A DNA stretch of 64,000 nt, taken from Gemmata massiliana. GTDB taxonomy: Bacteria > Planctomycetota > Planctomycetia > Gemmatales > Gemmataceae. The translations under genes were made by a program, and so were the position numbers. A model generated the notes under the pieces. That model saw only the letters and a program-made list of their open reading frames with translations. It made no database searches and was not told where the DNA came from. Below, piece after piece: positions 8,648 to 16,961 of the stretch. Numbering within the stretch: position 1 is the stretch's first letter; each line of letters starts with the position of its first letter. The stretch spans positions 8,515,738 through 8,579,737 of the forward strand of contig NZ_LR593886.1 of the NCBI RefSeq assembly GCF_901538265.1, read 5' to 3'.

Positions 8648-8745
8648 AAGAGGACCACGACCTTCGTTTGTGCGAACTCGGTTTCCGTCAGCGTGCCCGC
8701 GCGGCGCAATTCTTCCAGTTTTATGAGATCGTCCGCAAGGCTCAT
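8644..8745 (-). CDS. SHOCT-domain mini-protein (33 residues)
   Basis: Minus-strand ATG 8745 gives a 33-residue product with the SHOCT (short C-terminal) pattern: DDLIKLEELRRAGTLTETEF, where LxxLxxLxxxGxLTxxEF is the family signature. SHOCT normally occurs at the C-terminus of longer, often membrane-associated proteins and is thought to mediate oligomerisation. Here it stands alone, 9 bases after the CobW gene stop, with GAGAGG as ribosome-binding site, and overlaps the next gene by GTGA. It may work together with the small membrane protein encoded next, as a split version of the usual TM-plus-SHOCT arrangement. Confidence 0.6.
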   Translation of the reverse strand: MSLADDLIKLEELRRAGTLTETEFAQTKVVVLL

Positions 8746-8754
8746 GGGTGCCTC

Positions 8755-9855
8755 TCATTGTGGCGCGAGCACGCACGCACACAGCTCGCGCTCGAACCGG
8801 TCCCAATCAAGACCGTCGGCGAACACTTCGACGCGGCTGTCGCGGCGGTACGCGGTCGGCGCGACGCTCATCGCGGTGCCGGCCCGGTTCACGGTCGCCC
8901 ACTCGTCGGCGAGGTGGAACACGCCCTTTAACCGCGTCACCTCTTTCGTGTTCGCTAACAGCGCGAGGAGCTTGGCTTCGTCGAACACATCGGCGGGATC
9001 GAACACCCACCCGCACGCGGGCGGAGTGAGGTAGCGCTTGGGGAGGGAAGTAAGCAACCCCTCCCCAACCCCTCTCCGCTTAGGGGAGGGGCTTAAAACC
9101 GCCTCTGGTTCTGTTCCCCCTTCCTTCTTAGGGAAGGGGGTTAGGGGGTTAGGTTGTCTTTGTTCCTCCCCCTTCCCTTCAGGGAGGGGGGACGGGGGGG
9201 TAGGTTGCCTTTCGAGGCTATGCGCCTGCGGGTACAGCGGCAGGCGCTCGTCGTTCGCACTGAGGTCGAGCCACGCGGGGTCGAGCCGCCCCTGCGTGGT
9301 CCCGGCGATCAGCAGTTTCGGCGGGAACAGCCCGTTCGCCCACGACTGGAAATCGGCCACGAGTTCCGGGGTGGCGGTGTCGAGCTTGTTCATCACAAGC
9401 ACGTCGGCCATCTGGATCTGGTCGATGAAGATGGGGTTGTCCCGCATCTCCGGCTTCGCGAAATCGTGCGGGTCAACGATTCCCAGTGTGGCGCGCACGT
9501 CCAGGCGCCCGTGATAGCTCATCCGGAGCGAATCGAGGAGCCGGGCCGGGTGCCCCAAGCCCGTCGTCTCGATGATGAGTCGTTCGGGCCGCGCTTCGAG
9601 TAACAAAAAGTGGATCGCGACCGGCAAGAACGGCGCGCTCGCGCAACACACGCACCCTCCGCCCACTTCCTTCACTGTCACGCCCTCGGGGGCGCTCCCC
9701 TCGATCAGCGCGTCATCAATCGACACCGCGCCGTACTCGTTCACGAGCACCGCCCAGCGCGCCCCGGGCTCTTTGCGCTGGAGCAGGTCGATCACGGCCG
9801 TCGTCTTCCCGACACCGAGGAACCCGGTAATCAAATTGGTCGGAACAGATTGCAT
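8755..9855 (-). CDS. CobW/COG0523-type GTPase (metallochaperone) with a repeat-derived insert
   Basis: 366 residues from ATG 9855 (AAGGA upstream). Visible motifs: Walker A GFLGVGKTT (11-19), the metal-binding CxCC motif GGGCVCCAS (68-71), switch-like ETTGLGHPARLL (96-107), guanine-specificity NKLD (156-159), and a CobW C-terminal region (about 275-366). COG0523 proteins deliver Zn, Co or other metals in a GTP-dependent way; which metal cannot be told. Residues about 214-274 are a Pro/Lys/Gly-rich low-complexity stretch encoded by a palindromic repeat array, located in the linker between the GTPase and C-terminal domains, and the frame is kept through it. First gene of a tight run with the SHOCT gene. 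Confidence 0.85.
   Translation of the reverse strand: MQSVPTNLITGFLGVGKTTAVIDLLQRKEPGARWAVLVNEYGAVSIDDALIEGSAPEGVTVKEVGGGCVCCASAPFLPVAIHFLLLEARPERLIIETTGLGHPARLLDSLRMSYHGRLDVRATLGIVDPHDFAKPEMRDNPIFIDQIQMADVLVMNKLDTATPELVADFQSWANGLFPPKLLIAGTTQGRLDPAWLDLSANDERLPLYPQAHSLERQPTPPSPLPEGKGEEQRQPNPLTPFPKKEGGTEPEAVLSPSPKRRGVGEGLLTSLPKRYLTPPACGWVFDPADVFDEAKLLALLANTKEVTRLKGVFHLADEWATVNRAGTAMSVAPTAYRRDSRVEVFADGLDWDRFERELCACVLAPQ
9050..9205. repeat. Array of three REP-like palindromes inside the CobW-type gene
   Basis: Three adjacent hairpin units: 9069-9077 with 9083-9091, 9116-9124 with 9132-9140, and 9167-9178 with 9181-9192. Each is a C-rich arm followed by a G-rich arm with a TTA- or TTC-containing loop. 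Such pyrimidine/purine palindromes look like dispersed intergenic repeats rather than coding sequence, yet here they are read in frame as a Pro/Lys/Gly-rich linker. Exact ends of the insertion are estimated. Confidence 0.7.
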
Positions 9856-9950
9856 TTGGTCCTTCGCGGCGCGCGGCACGGGCGATCAGACCCGTTCACG
9901 ATACCGAATCGTGCGCCCCGATACGACCCACCATTCCACGGGTACGTTCC

Positions 9951-10610
9951 TCACAGAATCCCGAACTTTTTGAACGCCTCGGTCGTGGTCATTCCGCCCG
10001 CGAGCTCCTTCCGCACGAGGTTCTCGCCGCTCACCTTCTCTTCAGCCAGCCGCAACGTTTCTTCCGCGGCGCTGGACGGGATGACCACGATGCCGTCGTG
10101 ATCGGCGAGGATCAGGTCGCCCGGGTACACCAACACGTCCGCACAAGAAATGGGGACGTTGTGGGTCACCACGTCCAGGCGCCCGAGGCTGTCCGCGGGG
10201 TGGAAGCCGACGTGGAACACCGGAAACCCCATCTCCTTGATCGCCAGCGAGTCGCGCGTCGGGCCGTCGAGGACCACCCCGCGGCACCCGCGGTAGGTCG
10301 CGGCCGTCGAGAGCAGTTCGCCCCAGAAGCTGCACGCGGACTCGGACACCACGAGCACGTCGCCGTTCTGGAGCGAATCGACCGCGGCGAGTTCGCCCGC
10401 GTAGGGGTGCGGCGGGGCCACATCGCGAGCGGGGACGGTCTGCACGGTGAGGGCGAACCCGGCGGCCTTTGCCTCCGGCCCCAGCGGGCGCACCCGAGGA
10501 TTCATGCACTGGTTGCGGTACCCGAGCTTGTCGAGAACGTCCGCGACGACGGGCGTGTAGAGTTTTGCGAGCCGGTCGACCCATTCGAGCGCGCGAGGCG
10601 GGGTGGTCAT
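9951..10610 (-). CDS. RraA-like family protein (HMG/CHA aldolase fold)
   Basis: 219 residues from ATG 10610 (GAGGG upstream). The RraA/4-hydroxy-4-methyl-2-oxoglutarate aldolase fold is recognised from YTPVVADVLDKLG near the N-terminus, the central GELLSTAATYRGCRGVVLDG with GPTRD (metal/substrate-binding RD), and ADVLVYPGDLILADHDGIVV at the C-terminal half. Family members are either class II pyruvate aldolases or RNase E inhibitors; the G-x(20)-R-D pattern of catalytic members appears present. The gene lies between the CobW gene and a phosphoesterase, with no pathway partner nearby, so the substrate is unknown. Confidence 0.8.
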   Translation of the reverse strand: MTTPPRALEWVDRLAKLYTPVVADVLDKLGYRNQCMNPRVRPLGPEAKAAGFALTVQTVPARDVAPPHPYAGELAAVDSLQNGDVLVVSESACSFWGELLSTAATYRGCRGVVLDGPTRDSLAIKEMGFPVFHVGFHPADSLGRLDVVTHNVPISCADVLVYPGDLILADHDGIVVIPSSAAEETLRLAEEKVSGENLVRKELAGGMTTTEAFKKFGIL

Positions 10611-10710
10611 CAGAACCCTCAAACAAAAAACGGCGGGGGAACCCGAAGGTATCCCGTCCGCCGTGAATGGGCAAATGATTCTGTCGCCCGACTCGTAAAT
10701 GTGGCCGCGC

Positions 10711-11667
10711 TCAGTCCTTCAGTTCCTTACCCTGCCACTTGCGGGCCTTCCACCCGTAGTCCACGAAGTCGTAGCTGAAGGTGCCGTCGGCAAAGAGGTC
10801 GAGTTTGCCGTAGCACGGCGGGAACCCGTACTCGCTGCCACCCCACCACGCGCCGCACGCGGCCCCGCCGCAGATGTACCACACACCGCGGTACTCGCAC
10901 CGGTCGCACGTGTGCATGTGCCCGCTGAGGCAGAGCTTCACGTGCGGGTTCTTGCGGAACACTTCGCTGATGGCCCAGCAGTCCGCGTGGTGCCACACGC
11001 CCGGCACCACGTTGTCGTTGTTCTTGCGGCACCCGTCACCGTACACCTGCGACGTCACACTGAGAATGGGAACGTGGCTGAGCACGACCGTCGGGAGCTT
11101 CGTCTTCGCGAGGTCGGCCTTCAGCCAGTCGAAGTGTTCGGGCGAAAGCGTGGCGTACTTCGGCCAGTTGCACATGCTGTTGAGCGATACGAAGTGCCAG
11201 CCGTTCTTGTCGAAGCTGTAGTACGGCGCCGGCATCCCGAGCACACCGGTCATCAGCGCGAAGCCCTTTTTCTCGGCCGGGATCGCGTCGGTAGGCTCGT
11301 TGCCGTCCCACACGTCGTGATTGCCCAGGCACGAGTAAATCGGGGCCGGTGCGCCCTTCACCGCTTCTTTCCACACGGCGATGTGTTCCGCGGCCTTCGC
11401 GCCGGTCGTTTTGCCATCCACGGACATCACCGCGTCGCCGGTATTCAGGATCAGTTCGGGCTTACCGTCTTTCTGACTCGCCATGTGCGAGAACATGGCG
11501 GCCACGCCTTGGGGCGCTTCACGATCCTTCGTGATGTGGACGTCGGTGATGTGTGCGGCGCGCAGCACCGGTTTACGGTCGACCGCTCGTGCGGTAGAGA
11601 TGAATCCGGGAAGCGCTGCGGCGCCGATCGCCGCGCCGAACAGATCGCGTCGGGAGGGAGAAGTCAT
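10711..11667 (-). CDS. Tat-exported calcineurin-type metallophosphoesterase
   Basis: 318 residues. N-terminus MTSPSRRDLFGAAIGAAALP carries a twin-arginine signal (SRRDLFG). The calcineurin-like metal-binding blocks follow: ITDVHI (DxH), LNTGDAVM (GD), CLGNHDVW (GNHD), VLSHVPI and SGHMHTCDR (GHxH). The enzyme should act in the periplasm on phosphodiesters or phosphomonoesters with a dinuclear metal centre; substrate is unknown. A repeat-like palindrome sits just upstream (11698-11761). Confidence 0.9.
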   Translation of the reverse strand: MTSPSRRDLFGAAIGAAALPGFISTARAVDRKPVLRAAHITDVHITKDREAPQGVAAMFSHMASQKDGKPELILNTGDAVMSVDGKTTGAKAAEHIAVWKEAVKGAPAPIYSCLGNHDVWDGNEPTDAIPAEKKGFALMTGVLGMPAPYYSFDKNGWHFVSLNSMCNWPKYATLSPEHFDWLKADLAKTKLPTVVLSHVPILSVTSQVYGDGCRKNNDNVVPGVWHHADCWAISEVFRKNPHVKLCLSGHMHTCDRCEYRGVWYICGGAACGAWWGGSEYGFPPCYGKLDLFADGTFSYDFVDYGWKARKWQGKELKD

Positions 11668-11697
11668 TATGGAACACCGAATTGCGTAGAGGATGGT

Positions 11698-11761
11698 GAA
11701 CGGCTCGGCGTAAGCCGGCCGGTACTTACAGGAAGCACCAACCGCTTACGCCGAACTGTTC
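11698..11761. repeat. Imperfect inverted repeat, GTAAGCCGGCCGGTAC family
   Basis: Arms 11698-11714 and 11745-11761 (17 bases, two mismatches) enclose a spacer containing GTAAGCCGGCCGGTACTTAC. The spacing and core resemble the perfect 28-bp repeat at 24663-24766 (GTGAGCCGGCCGGTAC), so this is probably a second, degenerate copy of a dispersed element. It lies between the phosphoesterase start and the upstream lipoprotein stop. Confidence 0.55.
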
Positions 11762-11790
11762 GCAAAAAGGCTTGGCCCGTACCGAAGGCT

Positions 11791-12246
11791 TTACTTCAGG
11801 TCAACCGACCATTCCTGGTCGGGTTCCTTCAGGTCGAACGAGAGCCCGGACTTGTCCGCGTCGGCAAAGCGCGCGGGAAGCATCGGCCCCGCGACCTTGC
11901 TCACCTCCGCGGACGAGGACTTCTTGCCGGCTTTCTCGTCCGTGACGCCCTTCGCCTGACTGCTGGGCGGGTCGAACTCGCCCTTCACGGCCGAGCGCGG
12001 CGCTACCGTTTGAATGGACACCTTGATCGGGCCGAGGGCCACGCCGCTCACGTCGTAGGTGCCGTCCGGTTTGACGTCCAGCACGTGCGTTTTGGAGTCC
12101 TGGGCGATGAAGATTACCGTGGCGCCGATGAGCGGCTTGCCCTGGTACTTGATCGTGCCGTGAACGCGCCCGCGCGGCACGTCCCCGCCGCACCCGGCCA
12201 GAACAACCGCGACAGTCGTGGCCGCCGCGAAGAAGATCGCTCGCAT
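11791..12246 (-). CDS. Lipoprotein with carboxypeptidase-regulatory-like fold
   Basis: 151 residues from ATG 12246. Lipoprotein signal with lipobox VLAGC (Cys about 19). The body GRVHGTIKYQGKPLIGATVI and DGTYDVSGVALGPIKVSI has the beta-sandwich pattern of planctomycete lipoproteins that accompany DUF1559 genes. Only 14 bases separate it from the upstream DUF1559 gene, so the two are probably co-transcribed; the same lipoprotein/DUF1559 pairing occurs at 30775-32341 in the opposite order. Function unknown, likely envelope-associated. Confidence 0.75.
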   Translation of the reverse strand: MRAIFFAAATTVAVVLAGCGGDVPRGRVHGTIKYQGKPLIGATVIFIAQDSKTHVLDVKPDGTYDVSGVALGPIKVSIQTVAPRSAVKGEFDPPSSQAKGVTDEKAGKKSSSAEVSKVAGPMLPARFADADKSGLSFDLKEPDQEWSVDLK

Positions 12247-12260
12247 GGGATTCACTCCGG

Positions 12261-13175
12261 TTACCAGTTGCTGCTGAGGACTTCGCCGCCGTCCGGGGTG
12301 CAGGCCCACCACCACGTGTTCGGGTCGACTCCGGCGGACACCATCCTCCCGCTCCCGTCACCGAGCGCGACCAGGATGCCGGCCGAGCGCGGCGAGCTAG
12401 CCAGGCGCGGGTCACAGCTCGAGTTGGTCGCCGCCCACGTCGGGTTCACCTGGAACTTGGACGCGGCGCCGGTGATCTGGTAGCCGAACACCGGGTTCCA
12501 CTCGTTCCACGAGGTCCGCCCGTAGGCCCAAATGTTGTACTTCGCCCCGCTGTAGCCCGACGGGATCGCGTTGTTCAAGCACACCGCGGTCTTTTCGGCG
12601 TAGAAGATCGTGTTCGAGGTGCCGTCACTGAGGGAGGTCATCCGCATGACCTTGTTGTTGCTCGTCTTGAACCACCACCCAAGGGCCTGGAAGTTAGCCG
12701 CGTAGCTGGTGACGCCGTAATTGCCCCAGCCGGCGTCGTTGTACAACCCGTTCGACGGGCACGACGGATCGGACGGGCTCACGAAGGGCTTCACACCGTA
12801 GTTGGTGTAGACCGACCAGAAGTAGTTCGTGGAGCCCTTGTTCGCCACCTTCGCCAGGTTGTCTTGCTCGATGTACGGCAGGATGTAGAAGAGCGCCGAG
12901 CCGGCCTTGTTCCACATCGCGGCCGAGTCGCTGCCGTCCCAGTCGTTCCACGCGAGCGGGAACTGGTTGTTCGCGTCGTGGTAGTTGTGCGTCGCCAGCG
13001 CCATCTGCTTGAGGTTGTTCTGCGACGTCATGCGGGCCGCGGCCTCGCGCACCTTCTGCACCGCGGGGAGCAACAATCCGATCAAAATCGCAATGATGGC
13101 GATAACAACGAGCAACTCGATGAGTGTGAAGCCGGACGGAACTCCGGCCTTCGACTTTTGGCGTGCGTGCGCCAT
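12261..13175 (-). CDS. DUF1559 pseudopilin-like protein
   Basis: 304 residues with type IV pilin-like N-terminus ([20 protein letters not shown]), [15 protein letters not shown], and [20 protein letters not shown], all typical of DUF1559. At the C-terminus the H-X9-DG signature is altered: Arg occupies the expected His position before [11 protein letters not shown]. The gene is divergent from the regulator at 13433 with a 257-base gap, and is followed by a lipoprotein gene. Confidence 0.9.
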   Translation of the reverse strand: MAHARQKSKAGVPSGFTLIELLVVIAIIAILIGLLLPAVQKVREAAARMTSQNNLKQMALATHNYHDANNQFPLAWNDWDGSDSAAMWNKAGSALFYILPYIEQDNLAKVANKGSTNYFWSVYTNYGVKPFVSPSDPSCPSNGLYNDAGWGNYGVTSYAANFQALGWWFKTSNNKVMRMTSLSDGTSNTIFYAEKTAVCLNNAIPSGYSGAKYNIWAYGRTSWNEWNPVFGYQITGAASKFQVNPTWAATNSSCDPRLASSPRSAGILVALGDGSGRMVSAGVDPNTWWWACTPDGGEVLSSNW

Positions 13176-13432
13176 GACGTTACTCCACGGGATTGGATGA
13201 GAGTGTCCGAACAGATAGCCCGTCTGTGAGGGAACAATAACGACACAGAAGAGTAATTGCCATTCGATCTGTGTTAAGAAATGACGAATTTGATCGAATC
13301 TGTAGCAATCAGAAATTCTTGCCTTCTACAAAAGTGGTTGCACATCGCGTAAACTCTGGTAAATTCCCTTACAAGAGGCGGATCTGTCTCGCAATTGACT
13401 CGCTCAGAGACAATCCCGCCGACTCTGATTGA

Positions 13433-14605
13433 ATGGTACAGACAGCCGACTTCCCGCCGGAGCGATCTGTGTCTCGTTCTGAAACGCCCCCCGACGACTC
13501 GTCGCCCAAATACGTTCACCTTGCGGAGCAACTCGCCGCTCGCTTGCAAGCCGGCGAGTGGGGACTCGGCAAGGTGCCGACCGTGCGCGACATCGCCGGG
13601 ACGTATGACGTGTCTTCGTTCACCGCGTCGCGTGCGCTGCAACTGCTCCGCGACCGTGGACTCGTGGTCACACGCGACCGGTCCGGGTCGTATGTCGCGA
13701 ACGAGCGATCCGCTCCCGCTCCGGTAACACCAGCGGGTCGGTGGGCAGTGGTCACGCGGGTGTCCCCGGGACCGTGGCAGAGCGCGTCCGAGGCGGTGGT
13801 GAAGGTCGGTTTCGAGCGCGTGGCGACGGAAGGTTCGTTCGCGGTTCACCCGCTCGAACTGTCGCCCGGGAGCGGGCGCGTTGAAGCCGAACTGATCGCC
13901 GGGCGCATCGCGGACAACGGTGCGAAAGGCGTCTTCTTCCTCCCCTCGCGCGTCTCGGAAGAAGCGTGCCGACAGGACGAATGGTTCCTGGCCGGGTGCC
14001 GGAGAGTCGGGTTACCCGTGGTACTCCTCGACCGCAACCTACGCGGCGTAGACCGTCCCTTGGAATACGATCTCGTCGCGTCGGACCATTTCGACGGCGG
14101 GCTGCGCTGCACCGAGCACCTGTTAGGGTTGGGGCGAAAGAACGTGGCGTGCGTGATCGCGTCGCCGACGAGCACCCACACCGACCGGCTCGCGGGGTAC
14201 CTCTCCGCACTTCAGAAGGTGGGTGACGGGTATTCTCCGCGGGTCGTGCGGGTGCCCGAGCACCTTGACGCGCGCGAGGCGTACCCGTGGATCGCGGACG
14301 AACTCGTCCGGATCGGGGTCGACGGCGTGATCTGCTATCAGGATTACGTCGCGGTCGGGGTGATGCTGGAACTGTTCCGCCGCGGGCTGAACGTCCCGCG
14401 CGACGTGGCGGTGGTCGGGTGCGACGATCTCCCGATCGGGCAGAGCTTCGCGCTCGGCGTCTCGTCCTACAGCTACCCGTCCGAAGCCATCGCGCGGACG
14501 GCACTACGAGTCATAGCGAACCGCATTGCGCACCCCAACGACCCGCTCGCGAAGGTTATGCTCGCCGGCCGACTCGTGGTACGCGACAGCACGGTCACGG
14601 GCTGA
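13433..14605 (+). CDS. GntR-HTH / LacI-type sensor transcription regulator
   Basis: 390 residues. N-terminal winged helix of the GntR class (about 25-90: LAEQLAARLQAGEW, VPTVRDIAGTYDVSSFTASR, ALQLLRDRGLVV) joined to a periplasmic-binding-protein-like sensor of the LacI/GalR type (about 105-388: GVFFLPSRVSE, DHFDGGLRCTEHLLGLG, AVVGCDDLPIG, YSYPSEAIARTALRVI). This architecture is that of AraR-like sugar regulators. It is convergent with the alpha/beta hydrolase at 14632 and divergent from the DUF1559 gene. Ligand and targets are unknown; a carbohydrate is the usual ligand. Confidence 0.85.
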   Translation: MVQTADFPPERSVSRSETPPDDSSPKYVHLAEQLAARLQAGEWGLGKVPTVRDIAGTYDVSSFTASRALQLLRDRGLVVTRDRSGSYVANERSAPAPVTPAGRWAVVTRVSPGPWQSASEAVVKVGFERVATEGSFAVHPLELSPGSGRVEAELIAGRIADNGAKGVFFLPSRVSEEACRQDEWFLAGCRRVGLPVVLLDRNLRGVDRPLEYDLVASDHFDGGLRCTEHLLGLGRKNVACVIASPTSTHTDRLAGYLSALQKVGDGYSPRVVRVPEHLDAREAYPWIADELVRIGVDGVICYQDYVAVGVMLELFRRGLNVPRDVAVVGCDDLPIGQSFALGVSSYSYPSEAIARTALRVIANRIAHPNDPLAKVMLAGRLVVRDSTVTG

Positions 14606-14631
14606 GGTTTGCAGCCTTAATCCGTGGGTGA

Positions 14632-16914
14632 TTACTTCGGGTAATCGAGTTTGGCCTTCAGGAACGCGAACGTCCCCTTCGCGTTGATCTGGTGGCCGCC
14701 GGGGAAGAATTCGATCGTGGTGTTGTCCGGGATCTTCAGTCGGTTCGCGTACAGGTACCGTACCTTGGCGAACTCGTAAGCCACCATCTCGTCCGTCCCC
14801 ACGCCGTCGTCGTGCCCGCGCTCCACCATGAACGGGCGCGGGGCAATTAAATAGGCCATTTCTGCGTAATTGAATGTGTTGCCGAGGTCGAACTCGTACA
14901 TCTCGTACTCGCGCGTCCACATGTAGCTGCGGTCCAAATCGACCGACACGTTCTTACCGATCCACTCGTTGAAGTCACCGGAGCAAATCGAGAGGCAGTA
15001 GCGCTTCTCGACAGCCGGTACGCGCATCGCGGTCTTCCCGCCGTAGGAGAGGCCGTAGAACGCGATCCGCTTGGGGTCCACATTTGGAAGCGTTTCGAGC
15101 CAGTCGAGCGTGCGCTGGTGCTGCCGGATGATGAAGCTGAACAGCGAGAGTTTGAGTGGGTTCGCCTTCCGTTGGAGCTGGCGGAACACGTTCTCGCCGT
15201 AGTACGGGTTCTGCGGCGCGTACACGATGTAACCAAGTTCCACGAGCCGGCGCGAGAAGTGGTTGTAGACGGTGCGCTGTTCGACGTCGATCGTGTGCCG
15301 CGGGGTGCCTTCGAGACCGTGCTGGCACACCACGACCGGCCGTTTCTCGCCGGGCTTCAAATCTTTGGGGAGGAGCAGGATGCCGTATGCGAACACGTCG
15401 TCGTACACATCGAGCACCACTTCGTACCCGGTCCACGTTTTCTCGTCGTAGACGCGGCGCGTGCGCGGGTTGAGTGGCCCCTTCGGGTCGGGCAACTTGC
15501 CGATCACTTCCGTGTGGAAGTAGTCGCGGTACCAGTCGCACGACTTCTCCCACGCCTCGGGTGAACGCGCGTCGGCCTTCTTCCAGAACTCTTTCCGCAC
15601 CGCCTCCGAGTCGCGCCAAAGCTTCTGCGTGTAGGTAACGAGTTGGTCGAACTGCCGCTTGTGGCGCGCAACGGGATCGGGGAATTTCACGTCGGGCGGC
15701 GTCGGGCGTACTAAATCGATCCGCTGGACACCAAGTCCGTGTAGGAACTCACCAATCTCGACGGTGACTCGGACCGGACCGCCGATATCAATTGCGGCAT
15801 CTTTCTTCAGCGTGGGGTCGGAGAAACTGCGGTAGCGGTGATCTTCAGTAAAGCCCCCGAAACCCGCTCCGAGCTTTCCCGGAGCGGCCCCGCTCCGGCC
15901 CGATTTGTATTGCGTAGGACCATCCCATGTTGGAGCACTGTAGTGCAGATCACGGCCAAAGTGCCGTGGGTAAATTATTGCCCCGATTTCGGCGTCACCG
16001 AACTCGTTGAGCAAGCCCCACACGTTGCGATCAATCGGCTCTTCGTGGAGTTTCTCCCGTTGATCGAAATAGCCCGCAACTTGAACGGAAGCGATGCGAT
16101 CGTCCAGGGCGCCGGAATACAGCGCGATCATTCCGCCGTCGCCGTACCCGATCACCCCGACCTTCAGTTTGTCGTCTTGAGCTTTGTACCAATCGACCGC
16201 GGCGAGCACCTTTTGCACCTCGTAACCGGTGAGTGTTCGGCCCATCTCGTAGGCCATCCGGTACAGGAATTCGCGGTGCGGGAGGTTCGTCAGCCGCTTG
16301 AGTTTGGCGTTTCCCGATAAATCGTCGCGCCGGTTGATGAGCGTGGGAACCAAGACCCGGCAACCATTGTGAGCCAACCGAAGCCCAAAGTCATCGCCTG
16401 CGGTTAACCCGGCGACTGTCTCGGGCAATTGATCGGTGTGGGGTATCGCGACCACGTTTGCATCGGGCTTCCCTTTTGGCTCAATGAGGAGCCCTTCTGC
16501 ATCCACGCCCGGCAGTACGGCCCAGCGCACCGCGCGGATCTTGCACCCGTCGATCTCGGCAATCAGCGATGCTCGTCCCGGTTCCGCAACGTATTCGAGC
16601 TTCGGTGGCAAGCGCTCGTCGATCACGCCGAGCATTTTCCGCAAACGATCGCGCTTCGCGGGCAGTGACTTCACGAGCGCGTCTTTCGACGCGAGATCGG
16701 CTTTCCACAATTCGTCCCGCACGGCGGGGGCGTTCTTCAGCGCACGGTCGAGGTACTTGTGCATCCCCGCGACCATCTTTTCGGACAGGTTCCCGTCCTC
16801 GGTCAGCGGTTTGGTGTCCGGGAGCGTGACGGGATCAGCAGCAAAAAGAGGCGCCACGGATAACGCAGATACGGACACGATCAGGAACAGAATTCGGCGG
16901 GAAGCGGGCTTCAT
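14632..16914 (-). CDS. Two-domain alpha/beta hydrolase (acetyl-xylan-esterase/dienelactone-hydrolase-like), exported
   Basis: 760 residues with signal peptide (ILFLIVSVSALSVAPLFAAD). Two alpha/beta-hydrolase units: the N-terminal unit (about 90-390) has GVIGYGDGGMIAL, in which Asp replaces the nucleophile serine; the C-terminal unit (about 480-760) has an intact nucleophile elbow GLSYGGKTAMR and a candidate catalytic His in PGGHQINAKG. It is probably a secreted esterase acting on plant or algal polysaccharide esters, with the first unit catalytically dead. Start at ATG 16914 chosen because it gives the signal peptide; the frame is open for 270 bases more. The first codons lie inside a dispersed repeat (16853-16948). 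Confidence 0.85.
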   Translation of the reverse strand: MKPASRRILFLIVSVSALSVAPLFAADPVTLPDTKPLTEDGNLSEKMVAGMHKYLDRALKNAPAVRDELWKADLASKDALVKSLPAKRDRLRKMLGVIDERLPPKLEYVAEPGRASLIAEIDGCKIRAVRWAVLPGVDAEGLLIEPKGKPDANVVAIPHTDQLPETVAGLTAGDDFGLRLAHNGCRVLVPTLINRRDDLSGNAKLKRLTNLPHREFLYRMAYEMGRTLTGYEVQKVLAAVDWYKAQDDKLKVGVIGYGDGGMIALYSGALDDRIASVQVAGYFDQREKLHEEPIDRNVWGLLNEFGDAEIGAIIYPRHFGRDLHYSAPTWDGPTQYKSGRSGAAPGKLGAGFGGFTEDHRYRSFSDPTLKKDAAIDIGGPVRVTVEIGEFLHGLGVQRIDLVRPTPPDVKFPDPVARHKRQFDQLVTYTQKLWRDSEAVRKEFWKKADARSPEAWEKSCDWYRDYFHTEVIGKLPDPKGPLNPRTRRVYDEKTWTGYEVVLDVYDDVFAYGILLLPKDLKPGEKRPVVVCQHGLEGTPRHTIDVEQRTVYNHFSRRLVELGYIVYAPQNPYYGENVFRQLQRKANPLKLSLFSFIIRQHQRTLDWLETLPNVDPKRIAFYGLSYGGKTAMRVPAVEKRYCLSICSGDFNEWIGKNVSVDLDRSYMWTREYEMYEFDLGNTFNYAEMAYLIAPRPFMVERGHDDGVGTDEMVAYEFAKVRYLYANRLKIPDNTTIEFFPGGHQINAKGTFAFLKAKLDYPK

Positions 16915-16948
16915 GTCTGATCCTTCTTCGCTCTGCGTTATCCGCGGC
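16853..16948. repeat. Inverted repeat of the CCACGGATAAC family spanning a start codon
   Basis: Arms 16853-16869 and 16932-16948 (17 bases, one mismatch). The left arm codes for about residues 16-21 of the hydrolase signal peptide, and the hydrolase start codon lies in the spacer. Sequence between the arms (ACGGACACGATCAG) resembles the interior of the 34-bp repeat at 41591-41714, so they appear to belong to one family. Confidence 0.55.
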
Positions 16949-16961
16949 AGGATTCCTTGAC

